The notes beneath the pieces were generated by a model. It was not told the DNA's origin. It made no database searches and saw only the letters and a list, made by a program, of their open reading frames with translations. 64,000 nt of DNA, taken from the NCBI RefSeq assembly GCF_023078495.1, contig NZ_CP095742.1:1116001-1180000 (forward strand), given 5' to 3'. The stretch is from Luteibacter aegosomatissinici (GTDB lineage: Bacteria > Pseudomonadota > Gammaproteobacteria > Xanthomonadales > Rhodanobacteraceae). The position numbers were made by a program, and so were the translations under genes. Positions 8,460 to 17,571 of this stretch are shown piece by piece; within the stretch, counting starts at the first letter, position 1, and each line of letters begins with the position of its first letter.

Positions 8460-10208
8460 GTGCTGACCGCTTGGTCCAAGTTCAAGCAAGTGCGGCAATA
8501 TGTGGTCGTCATGGGTGCCGCCGCGGTCCTCGCGGGTTGCGCCACCACCACCCCGCCCGCCGGGCAACAACCGAAGCAGGTCCGTACCGGTGTGCAGCCG
8601 CTGGACCGCCTGCAGGTGGCTATCGTGCCGCCCGAGCGCGATCTCGAGGCACAGGTCATGGCGGGCGATTTCGCCATCGCCGCGAACGATCTCAAGGCCG
8701 CGTCAGACGCGTATGGCCGTGCAGCGTGGCTGAGCAACGACCCGACCGTGGCCAGCCGGGCCGCGGAGCTGGCCCTGGCCATCCACGACCAAGAGGCTGC
8801 CAGCAAGGCGCTGGAGCGTTGGGCCGCGCTGGGGGCCAAGCCGGCCGAGCTGGCCGAGGGCAGGGCGCGCATGGCCCTCGACCGGGGTGATACCGTCGAG
8901 GCCCAGCGGCAGCTCGAGATCCTTGTAGGCTCCGGCGACCCGGACGCCTGGCGCGCCTTCGGCCGCACCCTGGTGCAGGCCCGTGACGCCGCCCAGGCGG
9001 GCACGTTGCTGGAGCGCATCGCCACCCCGCAGCGCCTGCCCAACGAAGCGACTGCCTGGCTGGCCATGGCCGAACTGGGCGAGAACCTGGGCCGCCACGA
9101 CTATGCCCAGCGCACCGGGGATGAAGCGCAGAAGCGGTTCCACGATGGCGCCACCTACGCCTGGGCCGCCCAGCAGAAGTACCGCGCGGGCGACAAGGCC
9201 GGGGCAAAGCAACTGTTCGCCAAGGCCGTGGCCAAGGATCCGAAGAACCCGCGCCTGCGCCTGGCCTACGCCACGCTGCTGGCCCAGGGCGGTGATGAGA
9301 AGGGTGCCACGGCGGTGCTGTCGACCGGCCCACAGGATGCGGATACCTACAGCCTGCGCATGACCCTGGCGGCACGTTCGGCCGACAAGGCGGCGCTGCG
9401 CCGCCTTTACGACGAAATGCGCCACCGGCCGGATGATGTCCAGACCGATAACGCCTTCACCCTTGGCCAGATCGCCGAACTGCTGGACAAGAAGGAAGAC
9501 GCGCTCGACTGGTATGCCGCCGTCGGCGACGACGATCCGCACATTTTCGATGCCTCCGTGCGCAGTGCCGTGATCCTGCACCTGCAGGGCAAGGACGATG
9601 ACGCGCACCAGATCGTCGCGGACCTGCAGACGTCTTACGCCGATCGTCCCGACGCCTTGCAGAAGGCGTTTGCGGTGGATGCGGAGCTGTACATGGATGC
9701 GCGGCAGTTCGATGCCGCCGCGGCCTCGTACGACAAGGCGCTGCGCGTGAAACCGGATGACACCGACATGCTCTACGCCCGCGGCCTGGCGTACGCGGAA
9801 GCGGGTCGGATCGACCAGGCCGTGGCGGATTTCCGCCGCGTGCTTGAGATCAAGCCGGGCGATATCGAAGCGAGCAATGCGCTGGGCTACACGCTGGCCG
9901 ATAACGACCGCGATCTTTCCGAGGCGCAATCGCTGCTGCAGGCGGCGCGCTCGGCACGCCCGGATGACCCATCCGTCGCCGATTCGTGGGGCTGGCTGAA
10001 GTTCCGCCAGGGCCAGCTCGACCAGGCCGAGACCACGTTGCGCGGCGCGTGGGCGAAGCAGAAGGACGGCGATATCGGTGTGCACCTGGCCGAGGTGCTG
10101 TGGCAGCGCGGCGAACACGATGAGGCGCGCAAGGTACTGAACGAAGTGCGCCGCATCGATCCGAAAAACCCTTCGCTGAAGAAAACCGAGCAAAAGCTGA
10201 AGCCGTAA
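8460..10208 (+). CDS. Tetratricopeptide-repeat lipoprotein
   Basis: I choose the GTG at 8460 because a GGAGAG ribosome binding site lies at 8450-8455 and the product then starts with a lipoprotein signal ending in the lipobox VLAGC (C27). Upstream in-frame codons would add 14 residues that spoil it. The mature part (about 555 residues) consists of TPR-type helical repeats, clearest near the C terminus (DTDMLYARGLAYAEAGRIDQA, then GDIEASNALGYTLADNDRDL). It is probably anchored in the outer membrane facing the periplasm and acts as a protein-interaction scaffold. It lies upstream of lolB, separated by a REP doublet. The exact partner is unknown. Confidence 0.87.
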   Translation: MLTAWSKFKQVRQYVVVMGAAAVLAGCATTTPPAGQQPKQVRTGVQPLDRLQVAIVPPERDLEAQVMAGDFAIAANDLKAASDAYGRAAWLSNDPTVASRAAELALAIHDQEAASKALERWAALGAKPAELAEGRARMALDRGDTVEAQRQLEILVGSGDPDAWRAFGRTLVQARDAAQAGTLLERIATPQRLPNEATAWLAMAELGENLGRHDYAQRTGDEAQKRFHDGATYAWAAQQKYRAGDKAGAKQLFAKAVAKDPKNPRLRLAYATLLAQGGDEKGATAVLSTGPQDADTYSLRMTLAARSADKAALRRLYDEMRHRPDDVQTDNAFTLGQIAELLDKKEDALDWYAAVGDDDPHIFDASVRSAVILHLQGKDDDAHQIVADLQTSYADRPDALQKAFAVDAELYMDARQFDAAAASYDKALRVKPDDTDMLYARGLAYAEAGRIDQAVADFRRVLEIKPGDIEASNALGYTLADNDRDLSEAQSLLQAARSARPDDPSVADSWGWLKFRQGQLDQAETTLRGAWAKQKDGDIGVHLAEVLWQRGEHDEARKVLNEVRRIDPKNPSLKKTEQKLKP

Positions 10209-10217
10209 GCGCGCTCC

Positions 10218-10306
10218 CTGCAGGAGCGCGCTTGCGCGCGATGGGTGCTCGCGAATGTGTCCGCTACCCCGTTTCATAGGTTTATCGCGCGCAAGCGCGC
10301 TCCTAC
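10218..10306. repeat. REP doublet between TPR gene and lolB
   Basis: Two inverted copies of the REP core: CAGGAGCGCGCTTGCGCGC at about 10221-10239 and its inverse GCGCGCAAGCGCGCTCCTAC ending at 10306. The second copy ends immediately before the first possible lolB ATG (10307), which is one reason to prefer the start at 10322. Confidence 0.85.
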
Positions 10307-10321
10307 ATGGATTTATCCTGC

Positions 10322-10936
10322 ATGGTTCGTCTTTTTCGGTTCCTTCCCGTTGCATCGCTCTTGCTGCTCGCGGCGTGCGCACCCACGCGTCCTACCGCAC
10401 ACCATGAAGGCACCGTCGTCACGATGGGCCAGCAGGAGCAGCGCGAGCAGGCGCTGGCGGATACGTCGCACTGGACTTTGCAGGGCAAGCTGTCGGTATC
10501 GAGCGACAAGGATTCGGGTAACGGCACCCTGACCTGGAAACAGGATGGCGATCGCTACGATTTCACCATCCGTGGGCCGATCACCGGCCGCAGCTTCCGC
10601 CTGACGGGCGGCCCCGAGGGCGCCCAGCTGGAAGGGCTGGATGGTGGCACGCGCCGCGGACCCGATGCCGAAACGCTGATGGCCGAGGCGGTCGGTTGGC
10701 AGATACCGATGGCCGAACTGAAACGCTGGGTGTTGGGCCTGCGTGCCGATACTGGCGGGGCGGATATCCGTTTCGGCGACGACCAGCTGCCCTCGCAGCT
10801 GGTGCAGGATGGCTGGACGGTGGATTACAAAGCCTGGGATGCCACGAAGACGCCGGCGATGCCGAGCAAGGTGTTCGCCGAGAAGCCACCGTTCAAGGTG
10901 CGCCTGGCCATCGAGTCGTGGCAGCTGGGCAAGTAA
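10322..10936 (+). CDS. lolB: Outer membrane lipoprotein insertase LolB
   Basis: About 204 residues. It receives lipoproteins from periplasmic LolA and inserts them into the outer membrane. With the ATG at 10322 the protein begins MVRLFRFLPVASLLLLAAC, a lipoprotein signal with the acceptor at C19. The ATG at 10307 would add five residues encoded next to the REP. The LolB fold is recognisable from HWTLQGKLSVSSDKDSGNG and TLTWKQDGDRYDFTIRGP. In related genomes lolB is followed by ispE. Here a GNAT-IspE fusion follows, after 112 bp containing another REP. Confidence 0.9.
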   Translation: MVRLFRFLPVASLLLLAACAPTRPTAHHEGTVVTMGQQEQREQALADTSHWTLQGKLSVSSDKDSGNGTLTWKQDGDRYDFTIRGPITGRSFRLTGGPEGAQLEGLDGGTRRGPDAETLMAEAVGWQIPMAELKRWVLGLRADTGGADIRFGDDQLPSQLVQDGWTVDYKAWDATKTPAMPSKVFAEKPPFKVRLAIESWQLGK

Positions 10937-10941
10937 TCGCC

Positions 10942-10973
10942 TTGTAGGAATCGCGCGCGAGCGCGCTCCTGCG
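10942..10973. repeat. Single REP palindrome after lolB
   Basis: A compact palindrome, GTAGGAATCGCGCGCGAGCG followed by CGCTCCTGC, which is a variant of the REP core seen elsewhere in this window. It lies just after the lolB stop and may act as a 3' stabilising or terminating hairpin. That role is inferred. Confidence 0.75.
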
Positions 10974-11048
10974 CACGATATTTGCGGGTGACGCCGCAGC
11001 CCACATCGCCGATAATCCGCGCCTTTCGCGCTGACATCGGCCTCCGCG

Positions 11049-12434
11049 ATGCATTTCACGATTACCCGCGCCCACCCCGACGACGCCGAGCGCCTGTGTG
11101 CCATCGAGCGCGCGGCGGTTGAGCTGTTCCGTGGGCACGAGGCGTGGCCATCCTATTCCGGCATGGCGCTGCCACCGGATATCGTCCGCCAGCTCATCAC
11201 CCGCGGCCTGTGCTGGGTCGCCGTGGTCGAAAGCGAGGTCGTGGGCTTCGTCTGCCTCGACACGGATGGCAACCCCAACGCCATTGGCATTGCCGAGATC
11301 GATGTCCTTCCCGCGTTCGGTGGCCGCGGTATCGGTGCCGCCCTGCTCGAACACGCCTGCGCGTGGGCCCGAGAGGCGGGCTACGCCCGGGTCGACCTGG
11401 GCACCCTGGCCGACGTGCCGTGGAACGCGCCGTTTTACGCGAAACACGGCTTCGCGGTGGTCGACAAACGCGCCCCCGAATTCGCCGAGGCCCTCGCACG
11501 CGACCGCGAGAACGGCTTCCCTGATCACCTGCGGGTGTTCATGAGCCGGGCTCTGGCACCCCTCGCGCGGGGTGACTGGACCACATGGCCGGCCCCGGCC
11601 AAGCTCAACCTGTTCCTGCGCATCGTCGGCCGCCGCGCGGATGGCTACCACGAGTTACAGACGGTGTTCCGCCTGCTCGATTGGGGCGACCACGTCCGCC
11701 TGCGCGTTCGCGAGGATGGGGTGGTTACCCGGCCGAAAGACATCCCGGGCGTGGCCGAAGCCAGCGACCTGACGGTTCGCGCAGCCCGCCTGCTGGCCGA
11801 GGCGACGGGCACCCGCCTGGGCGCCGAGATCGAGGTCACCAAGCGCATCCCCATGGGCGGTGGGCTGGGCGGCGGCAGCTCGGATGCCGCGACCGTACTG
11901 GTCGGTCTCAACACCCTGTGGGACACGGGGTTGGACGAGGATGCCCTGGCGGCGTTGGGCCTGGCGCTGGGCGCCGACGTGCCGGTGTTCATCCGTGGCC
12001 GCTCGGCCTGGGCGGAAGGGGTGGGGGAGCTGCTTGAGCCCATCTCGTTGCCGCGCCGCTGGTACGTGGTGCTGGATCCCGCCGAGCACGTGCCCACCCC
12101 GGCCCTGTTCGCCGCCCCCGAATTGACTCGAAATGCCCCTCGGGCGACAATTTCGTCCTTTGTTTCCGGGACTTCGGCGGAGAACGCCTTTGAACCGGTA
12201 GTCCGTGCGCGCCACCCGCGGGTGGCCGCGGCGCTGGACTGGCTTGGGGGCTTCGGCCACGCCCGGCTTTCCGGTAGTGGCGGCTGCGTTTTCCTGGAAA
12301 CAAGAACCTTCGAAGCGGCCCTCGCGGTCGCCTCGCGCTGCCCCGGGGCTTTCACCGCCCATGTGGCGGCGGGTGTCGATCCATCGCCGCTGCTGTTGGC
12401 GCGCGCGCGGATCGGGGCAAGGGGCTTCGCTTAA
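11049..12434 (+). CDS. ispE: GNAT acetyltransferase - IspE kinase fusion
   Basis: One 461-residue frame with two complete domains. Residues 1-168 are a GNAT N-acetyltransferase: the acetyl-CoA loop [13 protein letters not shown] lies at 91-103, [10 protein letters not shown] is a typical strand-helix end, and the domain finishes with LRVFMSRAL. Residues 178-461 are 4-diphosphocytidyl-2-C-methyl-D-erythritol kinase of the MEP isoprenoid pathway: [20 protein letters not shown] carries the catalytic-site lysine, and the GHMP ATP loop [17 protein letters not shown] is at 268-284. No stop separates them. The only in-frame ATG that could start a separate IspE is at 11541 (M165), inside the GNAT end, and it has no clear ribosome binding site. 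The acetyltransferase substrate is unknown. tRNA-Gln and prs follow, as usual for ispE. Confidence 0.88.
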   Translation: MHFTITRAHPDDAERLCAIERAAVELFRGHEAWPSYSGMALPPDIVRQLITRGLCWVAVVESEVVGFVCLDTDGNPNAIGIAEIDVLPAFGGRGIGAALLEHACAWAREAGYARVDLGTLADVPWNAPFYAKHGFAVVDKRAPEFAEALARDRENGFPDHLRVFMSRALAPLARGDWTTWPAPAKLNLFLRIVGRRADGYHELQTVFRLLDWGDHVRLRVREDGVVTRPKDIPGVAEASDLTVRAARLLAEATGTRLGAEIEVTKRIPMGGGLGGGSSDAATVLVGLNTLWDTGLDEDALAALGLALGADVPVFIRGRSAWAEGVGELLEPISLPRRWYVVLDPAEHVPTPALFAAPELTRNAPRATISSFVSGTSAENAFEPVVRARHPRVAAALDWLGGFGHARLSGSGGCVFLETRTFEAALAVASRCPGAFTAHVAAGVDPSPLLLARARIGARGFA

Positions 12435-12476
12435 GGACGGAAAGGGCCGCGGGCTGCGGCAAAGCACACGAATTGT

Positions 12477-12553
12477 TGGGGCGTCGCCAAGCTGGTTAAG
12501 GCACGGGATTTTGATTCCCGCATGCGCAGGTTCGAATCCTGCCGCCCCAGCCA
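12477..12553 (+). tRNA. tRNA-Gln (TTG)
   Basis: A complete 77-nt cloverleaf. The acceptor stem is TGGGGCG/CGCCCCA, the anticodon stem is CGGGA/TCCCG with loop TTTTGAT and anticodon TTG, the T loop is TTCGAAT, and CCA is encoded. It sits in the 175-bp gap between ispE and prs, a position shared with other gammaproteobacteria. Confidence 0.95.
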
Positions 12554-12609
12554 CCCTCACCGGTGGCACTGCGCTGATTCAACCTAACTGTTCTCATCCA
12601 GGAGTCTCC

Positions 12610-13566
12610 GTGGACACGTCCACCCCGATGCTTTTCTCAGGTAATGCGCACCGTGCGCTTGCCGACGATGTCGCCGCACGCCTCGGCATTCCGCTGGGCA
12701 AGGCCCTGATCGGCCGCTTCAGCGATGGCGAAGCCCAGATCGAGATCGAAGAAAACGTACGTAAGCAGGAAGTGTTCGTCATCCAGCCGACGGGCGCTCC
12801 CAGCGCGGAAAACCTGTTCGACCTGCTGGTGCTGGTGGATGCGCTCAAGCGCGCCTCGGCCGGTAGTGTGACCGCGGTGATGCCGTATTTCGGCTACGCC
12901 CGCCAGGATCGCCGCCCGCGCTCCGCGCGTGTGCCGATCACGGCGAAGCTGGCCGCCAAGATGATTGCGACCGCGGGTGCGGATCGCGTGCTCACGATCG
13001 ATCTGCACGCGGACCAGATCCAGGGCTTTTTCGATATCCCGGTCGATAACGTGTATGCCTCGCCGGTGCTCCTGGCCGACATCTGGCGTCACCACAGCAT
13101 GGATGACCTGATCGTGGTCAGCCCGGATGTCGGCGGTGTGGTGCGTGCGCGTGCGCTCGCCAAGCGCCTGGACGACGCCGACCTGGCCATCATCGACAAG
13201 CGCCGCCCGAAGGCGAACGTGGCTACGGTCATGAACATCATCGGTGACGTGGAAGGCAAGACCTGCGTACTGGTGGACGACATTGTCGACACCGCCGGCA
13301 CGCTCTGCGCCGCTGCGGCGGCGCTGAAGGAAAAGGGCGCCCGCAAGGTCGTCGCGTACTGCGTGCACCCGGTGCTTTCGGGCGCCGCGATCGACAACAT
13401 TGAGAACTCCCAGCTCGACCAGCTGGTCGTGACCAATACGCTGCCGCTGCGCGACAACGCCCGTAACTGTGCGAAAATCCGCCAGTTGTCGGTCGCGGAA
13501 CTGCTCGCGGAGACGATCCGCCGCATCGCCTATGGCGAATCGGTGAGCTCGCTCTACATCGACTGA
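12610..13566 (+). CDS. prs: Ribose-phosphate pyrophosphokinase
   Basis: A 318-residue PRPP synthase making phosphoribosyl pyrophosphate from ribose-5-phosphate and ATP for nucleotide, histidine and tryptophan synthesis. Visible motifs are [10 protein letters not shown], the flexible-loop element [20 protein letters not shown] and the PRPP loop [14 protein letters not shown] use the GTG at 12610, preceded by AGGAG at 12600-12604 with about six bases spacing. The next ATG (12628) is too far from that site. Confidence 0.95.
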   Translation: MDTSTPMLFSGNAHRALADDVAARLGIPLGKALIGRFSDGEAQIEIEENVRKQEVFVIQPTGAPSAENLFDLLVLVDALKRASAGSVTAVMPYFGYARQDRRPRSARVPITAKLAAKMIATAGADRVLTIDLHADQIQGFFDIPVDNVYASPVLLADIWRHHSMDDLIVVSPDVGGVVRARALAKRLDDADLAIIDKRRPKANVATVMNIIGDVEGKTCVLVDDIVDTAGTLCAAAAALKEKGARKVVAYCVHPVLSGAAIDNIENSQLDQLVVTNTLPLRDNARNCAKIRQLSVAELLAETIRRIAYGESVSSLYID

Positions 13567-13577
13567 TCCACCGTTTT

Positions 13578-13605
13578 TCGGGCTCCCCTGGTCGCGGGGG
13601 AGTCC
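13578..13605 (+). terminator. Hairpin after prs
   Basis: CTCCCC, a short loop and GGGGGAG form a stem 12 bases after the prs stop, followed only by TCCTTT. It is weak as an intrinsic terminator. It may instead be a processing or attenuation hairpin ahead of rplY. Confidence 0.4.
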
Positions 13606-13646
13606 TTTACCTACCGCCGCGAGGCGGTATTACTTGAGGCAACACC

Positions 13647-14288
13647 ATGGCTACCAACCACAAGCTCACCGCCACGAGCCGCAAGATCGAAGGGAAGGGT
13701 GCGAGCCGCCGCCTTCGTACCGCGGGCTACGTGCCGGCTATCGTGTACGGCGCTGGCGCCGAACCGCAGGCGATCCAGATCCTTCACAACGACATCCTGC
13801 TCGGCTCGCGTTTTGAGTCGTTCTACTCGTCGGTGATCGACCTGACCGTCGACGGCAAGGCTCAGAAGGTCCTGATCAAGGACTGGCAGAAGCACCCGTT
13901 CAAGCAGCTCATGCTGCACATGGATTTCCAGCGCGTTAACGAGAACGAAGCCGTTCGCGTCGCCGTGCCGGTGCACTTCCTGAACCAGGAAAAGAGCCCG
14001 GCTGGCAAGACCGCTGGCCTGGTCATTTCGCACAACCTCACGGAAGTCACCGTGTCGTGCCTGCCGAAGGACCTGCCGGAGTTCATCGAACTCGACCTCG
14101 CCAACCTGAAGGCCGGCGACATCGTCCACCTCTCGGACCTGAAGCTGCCGAAGGGCGTGGAAGTGCCGGAACTGGGCCTGGGCAAGGAGCACGACGTTGC
14201 CGTCGTCACCGTCGCCTCGATCCAGGAAGAAGTCGACCCGACGGCCGAAGGCGCCGCTGGCGACGCTTCGGGCGAAGAGAAGAAGTAA
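13647..14288 (+). CDS. rplY: 50S ribosomal protein L25 (CTC form)
   Basis: A 213-residue L25 of the long general-stress (CTC/TL5) type: an N-terminal 5S rRNA-binding domain (SRKIEGKGASRRLRTAGYVP) plus a C-terminal beta domain, ending in an acidic tail rich in A, E and G. E. coli L25 has only the first domain. The start ATG follows GAGGCAACACC. It lies between prs and pth, the common arrangement. Confidence 0.94.
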   Translation: MATNHKLTATSRKIEGKGASRRLRTAGYVPAIVYGAGAEPQAIQILHNDILLGSRFESFYSSVIDLTVDGKAQKVLIKDWQKHPFKQLMLHMDFQRVNENEAVRVAVPVHFLNQEKSPAGKTAGLVISHNLTEVTVSCLPKDLPEFIELDLANLKAGDIVHLSDLKLPKGVEVPELGLGKEHDVAVVTVASIQEEVDPTAEGAAGDASGEEKK

Positions 14289-14339
14289 TCGGCTTACGTC
14301 CTGCGGCGCACCGCGCCGCGGGACGTTCCGTTACGGCAG

Positions 14340-14918
14340 ATGGCTTCGATCCGTCTTATCGTCGGCCTCGGTAACCCCGGGGCCGAATACGTCAGGACCC
14401 GGCATAACGCCGGGTTTTGGTGTGTGGATGCCCTGGCCATGGACCAGGGGGAACGCTGGTCGTTCGATGGCAAGTTGCATGGGGAAACCTGCAAGGTGCG
14501 CATCGGCGGCGAGGCGGTCTGGCTCCTGAAACCCGCCACGTTCATGAACAAGAGTGGCATCGCGGTCGCCTCGGCGCTGCGCTACTACAAGATCGCGCCG
14601 GAAGAATGCCTCGTCGCCCACGACGAGCTCGATCTTCCGCCCGGCACCGTCCGCATGAAGTTCGATGGCGGCCACGGCGGCCAGAACGGCTTGCGCGATA
14701 TCGTGGCCCACCTGGGGCACGGCAAATTCCATCGCCTGCGGATCGGCATCGGCCATCCGGGGCACAAGGACAAGGTCACCTCGTGGGTGCTCGGCCGCCC
14801 TGGCGCGGCTGACGAAGACGCCATCATGGCCGGCTTGGGACGTGCTTTCGACGTGCTGCCTTTGGCGCTGTCAGGCAAGTTCGAGGAAGCCATGAAACGG
14901 CTGCACACGCCGGCGTGA
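14340..14918 (+). CDS. pth: Peptidyl-tRNA hydrolase
   Basis: A 192-residue enzyme that frees tRNAs from prematurely released peptidyl-tRNA. Family motifs visible are IVGLGNPGAEYVRTRHNAGF with the catalytic histidine in RHNAG, KPATFMNKSG, and HDELDLPPGTVRMKFDGGHG followed by GQNGLRDI. It is normal in length and lies 51 bp downstream of rplY, probably in the same operon. Confidence 0.95.
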   Translation: MASIRLIVGLGNPGAEYVRTRHNAGFWCVDALAMDQGERWSFDGKLHGETCKVRIGGEAVWLLKPATFMNKSGIAVASALRYYKIAPEECLVAHDELDLPPGTVRMKFDGGHGGQNGLRDIVAHLGHGKFHRLRIGIGHPGHKDKVTSWVLGRPGAADEDAIMAGLGRAFDVLPLALSGKFEEAMKRLHTPA

Positions 14919-14984
14919 AGCGTGAGGACGTAAATCGTAAATCGTGAAGTGTCAGGGCCCAGCCTCACGAAGGCTCTCACCCTG

Positions 14985-15091
14985 ACGATTCACAGGCCGC
15001 GGAGCGGCCGACCTACAAGGGCCGAAGGCCCGACTTACCGAGCGATGCTCCGTAAGCCTCATCATTGCGAACCAAAGTGAGAGCATCGCTC
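14985..15091 (+). promoter_or_regulatory. Hairpin-rich leader of ychF
   Basis: The 174-bp pth-ychF gap contains a series of stems: GGCCGCGGAGCGGCC, GGGCCGAAGGCCC and CTTAC...GTAAG. It also has a long-range inverted repeat, GAGCGATGCTC at 15040-15050 against GAGCATCGCTC at 15081-15091, whose second arm ends one base before the ychF ATG. Pairing would occlude the start region. The regulatory role is inferred. Confidence 0.45.
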
Positions 15092-15092
15092 C

Positions 15093-16184
15093 ATGGGCAT
15101 CAAATGCGGCATCGTCGGCCTGCCTAACGTCGGCAAGTCCACCCTGTTCAATGCGCTGACCAAGGCGGGCATCGCGTCGGCCAACTTCCCGTTCTGCACG
15201 ATCGAGCCGAACACCGGCATCGTCCCGGTGCCCGATCCGCGCCTGGGCGCGCTGTCGGATATCGTGAAGCCGCAGAAGATCATCCCGACCACCATGGAAT
15301 TCGTGGATATCGCCGGCCTGGTGGCTGGCGCCTCGAAGGGTGAAGGCCTGGGCAACAAGTTCCTTGCGCACATCCGCGAGACGGACGCGATCGCGCACGT
15401 CGTGCGCTGCTTCGAGGATGGCAACATCATCCACGTCGCCAACAAGGTCGATCCGATTGCCGACATCGAAACCATCGATACCGAGCTGGCGCTGGCCGAC
15501 CTGGAATCCGTGCTGAAGGCACTGGACCGCGCCACGCGCTCGGCCAAGGCCAACGACAAGGACGCGCTCGCCCGCAAGCCGGTGCTCGAGAAGCTCGCCA
15601 AGGCACTGGACCAGGGCAAGAGCGCCCGCGCCGCCGGCCTCGATGCCGAGGAAAAGGCGCTCGTGCGCGACATGTTCCTCATCACCATGAAGCCGCTGAT
15701 GTACATCGCCAACGTGGCGGAAGATGGCTTCGAAAATAACCCGCACCTCGATGCCGTCCGCGCTCGCGCGGTGGAAGAGGGCGCCGAGGTGGTGCCGGTG
15801 TGTGCCGCTATCGAGGAAGAGCTGTCGCAGCTGGAAGATGCGGAGCGTGACGAATTCCTGCAGAGCATGGGCCTGGAAGAGCCGGGCCTGAACCGCGTCA
15901 TCCGCGCCGGCTACAAGCTGCTGGGCCTGCAGACCTACTTCACCGCCGGCGAGAAGGAAGTTCGCGCATGGCAGGTGCGTGCGGGTTCGACCGCGCCGCA
16001 GGCCGCCGGCGTCATCCATACCGACTTCGAGCGCGGCTTCATCCGCGCCGAAACCGTCGCCTACGACGATTACATCAAGTACAAGGGCGAGCAGGGCGCG
16101 AAGGAAGCCGGCCGCCTCAGGCTGGAAGGTAAGGATTACATCGTGAAGGAAGGCGACGTACTCCACTTCCGCTTCAACGTCTGA
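15093..16184 (+). CDS. ychF: Redox-regulated ATPase YchF
   Basis: A 363-residue Obg-family P-loop protein (OLA1/YchF) that binds ATP in preference to GTP. The G1 motif is [15 protein letters not shown], and the G3 region [20 protein letters not shown] follows. A coiled-coil insertion lies mid-protein, and a C-terminal TGS domain contains the conserved AWQVRAG and FERGFIRAE elements. It associates with ribosomes and is linked to oxidative stress. No strong ribosome binding site is visible, and an inverted repeat overlaps its start region. Confidence 0.95.
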   Translation: MGIKCGIVGLPNVGKSTLFNALTKAGIASANFPFCTIEPNTGIVPVPDPRLGALSDIVKPQKIIPTTMEFVDIAGLVAGASKGEGLGNKFLAHIRETDAIAHVVRCFEDGNIIHVANKVDPIADIETIDTELALADLESVLKALDRATRSAKANDKDALARKPVLEKLAKALDQGKSARAAGLDAEEKALVRDMFLITMKPLMYIANVAEDGFENNPHLDAVRARAVEEGAEVVPVCAAIEEELSQLEDAERDEFLQSMGLEEPGLNRVIRAGYKLLGLQTYFTAGEKEVRAWQVRAGSTAPQAAGVIHTDFERGFIRAETVAYDDYIKYKGEQGAKEAGRLRLEGKDYIVKEGDVLHFRFNV

Positions 16185-16190
16185 ATGAAG

Positions 16191-16217
16191 AAACCCCGCC
16201 CTGGCGGGGTTTTTTTT
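16191..16217 (+). terminator. Intrinsic terminator after ychF
   Basis: The hairpin AACCCCGCC-CTGG-CGGGGTT is followed by a run of T, six bases after the ychF stop. It closes the rplY-pth-ychF unit. Confidence 0.92.
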
Positions 16218-16251
16218 GGCTCGCGCGCGATCACGTCCTGCGACGTCGCCG

Positions 16252-16530
16252 TCAGCCGTTGTATACCTTGCGCGCCATGACGCCCCATAGGGTAAATACC
16301 AGCGCTACCCCGAGCGACCACGACAAGCCGTGCGCGTCGCAATGCGATCCGTGGAGGGCGGCACGGATGGCCGCGGCGTTACCCATGTCATGGGCATCGC
16401 CAACGGTCATCAGCCCCTGCACGATGATAAACACGACCGGGAACATCAGGGCTGCGGGGATCGACCGTACCACTGTGTGCACCAGATCAATGACGTCTGT
16501 CCAGCCGAAAAGTCCGTCGAGCCAGTGCAT
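16252..16530 (-). CDS. Small two-helix membrane protein, unknown function
   Basis: A 92-residue protein starting MHWLDGLFGWTDVIDLVHT. The ATG at 16530 is chosen because a strong GAGGAGG ribosome binding site lies about nine bases upstream on the minus strand. Two hydrophobic segments are visible (about residues 22-42 and 70-86), joined by a loop with several His and one Cys (LHGSHCDAHG). I do not recognise the family. It is divergent from the OhrR-like gene and shares its 159-bp upstream region, so control by that regulator is possible but not shown. Confidence 0.7.
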   Translation of the reverse strand: MHWLDGLFGWTDVIDLVHTVVRSIPAALMFPVVFIIVQGLMTVGDAHDMGNAAAIRAALHGSHCDAHGLSWSLGVALVFTLWGVMARKVYNG

Positions 16531-16645
16531 GCAGGCGTTCCTCCTCGTGAGATGTTGCCAGATTCGCCGCCCAGGCGTGATTGGACCAGGCCAGCCGATA
16601 CGGATGAAGCCGGGGCTCGCCATCGCAGGTCGAGTGGTCGCGCAA

Positions 16646-16665
16646 TTCAATCGCTTGCAATCGAA
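16646..16665. promoter_or_regulatory. Possible OhrR-type operator
   Basis: An imperfect 20-bp dyad, TTCAATCGCT/TGCAATCGAA (seven of ten positions pair), lies in the divergent gap 24 bases before the MarR-family start. AT-rich dyads containing CAAT-type half-sites are usual targets for OhrR regulators. The assignment is an inference. Confidence 0.35.
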
Positions 16666-16689
16666 TAAGCCCGACCCTACATTCGGGTC

Positions 16690-17157
16690 ATGACCGCCGA
16701 ATCATCCACTGAAGGCCTCCAGCCCCCGCGCACGCTCGACGGGCAGCTGTGCTTTGCCCTCTACTCGGCCAACCTGGCCATGGGCAAGGTGTACCGCCAG
16801 TTGCTGGCGAAGCTGGACCTGACGTACCCGCAGTACCTGGTCATGCTGGTGCTTTGGGAGCGGGATGGCATCACGGTATCGGAGCTGGGCGAGCGGCTAT
16901 TCCTGGATTCGGCGACGTTGACGCCGCTGTTGAAGCGGTTGCAGACAGCGGGCCTCGTGGCCCGGACCCGAAGCACGCTGGACGAGCGCCAGGTGATCGT
17001 GACGCTGACCGACGAGGGCAGGGCGCTGCAGTCGAAAGCCGGCGACGTGCCCACCGGCGTGTTCTGCGCGAGCGGATGTGATGTCGAGACGCTGGTTAGC
17101 CTGAAGCGCCAGTTGGAGATGTTGCGCGGGAATCTGGCGGATTCGGCTGGCTCGTAA
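16690..17157 (+). CDS. MarR-family regulator, OhrR-like (two-cysteine type)
   Basis: A 155-residue winged-helix repressor. The OhrR hallmark is present near the N terminus ([20 protein letters not shown] with the peroxide-sensing cysteine at C21), followed by the tyrosine-containing [15 protein letters not shown] and the wing region [14 protein letters not shown]126 and C130 in VFCASGC can serve as resolving cysteines, as in the two-Cys OhrR of Xanthomonas. OhrR represses the organic hydroperoxide resistance gene ohr, but no ohr is adjacent. The only neighbour is the divergent small membrane protein. Confidence 0.85.
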   Translation: MTAESSTEGLQPPRTLDGQLCFALYSANLAMGKVYRQLLAKLDLTYPQYLVMLVLWERDGITVSELGERLFLDSATLTPLLKRLQTAGLVARTRSTLDERQVIVTLTDEGRALQSKAGDVPTGVFCASGCDVETLVSLKRQLEMLRGNLADSAGS

Positions 17158-17190
17158 GTTCCCGCATCGCCGCTTCGCGATCGGTATCGC

Positions 17191-17571
17191 TCAGTTCTGC
17201 CCGGAAACCGTGCGCTGGATGTGATCGAGATACTGATCCAGCTCCGCGACGCTGGCGAACACCTCTTTCACCGGCACGGCCTTCACGATATCGAACACCT
17301 TCTTCACCTGCGGCTGCGGGTTGAGCAGCAGCGTGCGACCGCCGCGGTCGTGCATCTGCTTGCGTAGCTGGGCCAGGCTGCGCAGGCCGGCGCTGCTGAT
17401 GTATTCCAGCTGCGAGAGGTCGAGCACCAGTGTGCCGTTGTTGTCGACCATCGGCGTGATATCGCGCAGGGCATCATCCAGATCGGTAAACGTATTGGCA
17501 TCGAGGCGCCCTTCGAGCCAGACGGTGCTGCGCTCGGGAGTGGGGCTTTCGCTGCGGACGATCAGGGTCAT
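17191..17571 (-). CDS. STAS-domain anti-anti-sigma factor
   Basis: A 126-residue single STAS domain of the RsbV/SpoIIAA type. The phospho-acceptor serine lies in [12 protein letters not shown] (S59 or S60), after the strand LVLDLSQ. In partner switching, the unphosphorylated form binds the anti-sigma kinase and releases its target. It is the last gene of a three-gene minus-strand operon. Its start overlaps the stop of the kinase gene upstream by four bases, so stoichiometric coupling is likely. Confidence 0.9.
   Translation of the reverse strand: MTLIVRSESPTPERSTVWLEGRLDANTFTDLDDALRDITPMVDNNGTLVLDLSQLEYISSAGLRSLAQLRKQMHDRGGRTLLLNPQPQVKKVFDIVKAVPVKEVFASVAELDQYLDHIQRTVSGQN

Noticed and set aside
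10218-10306. Repeated GCGCGC palindromes as a possible CRISPR array
   Set aside because: Copies are inverted pairs, irregularly spaced and scattered over the window, without unique spacers or cas genes. They fit REP elements.
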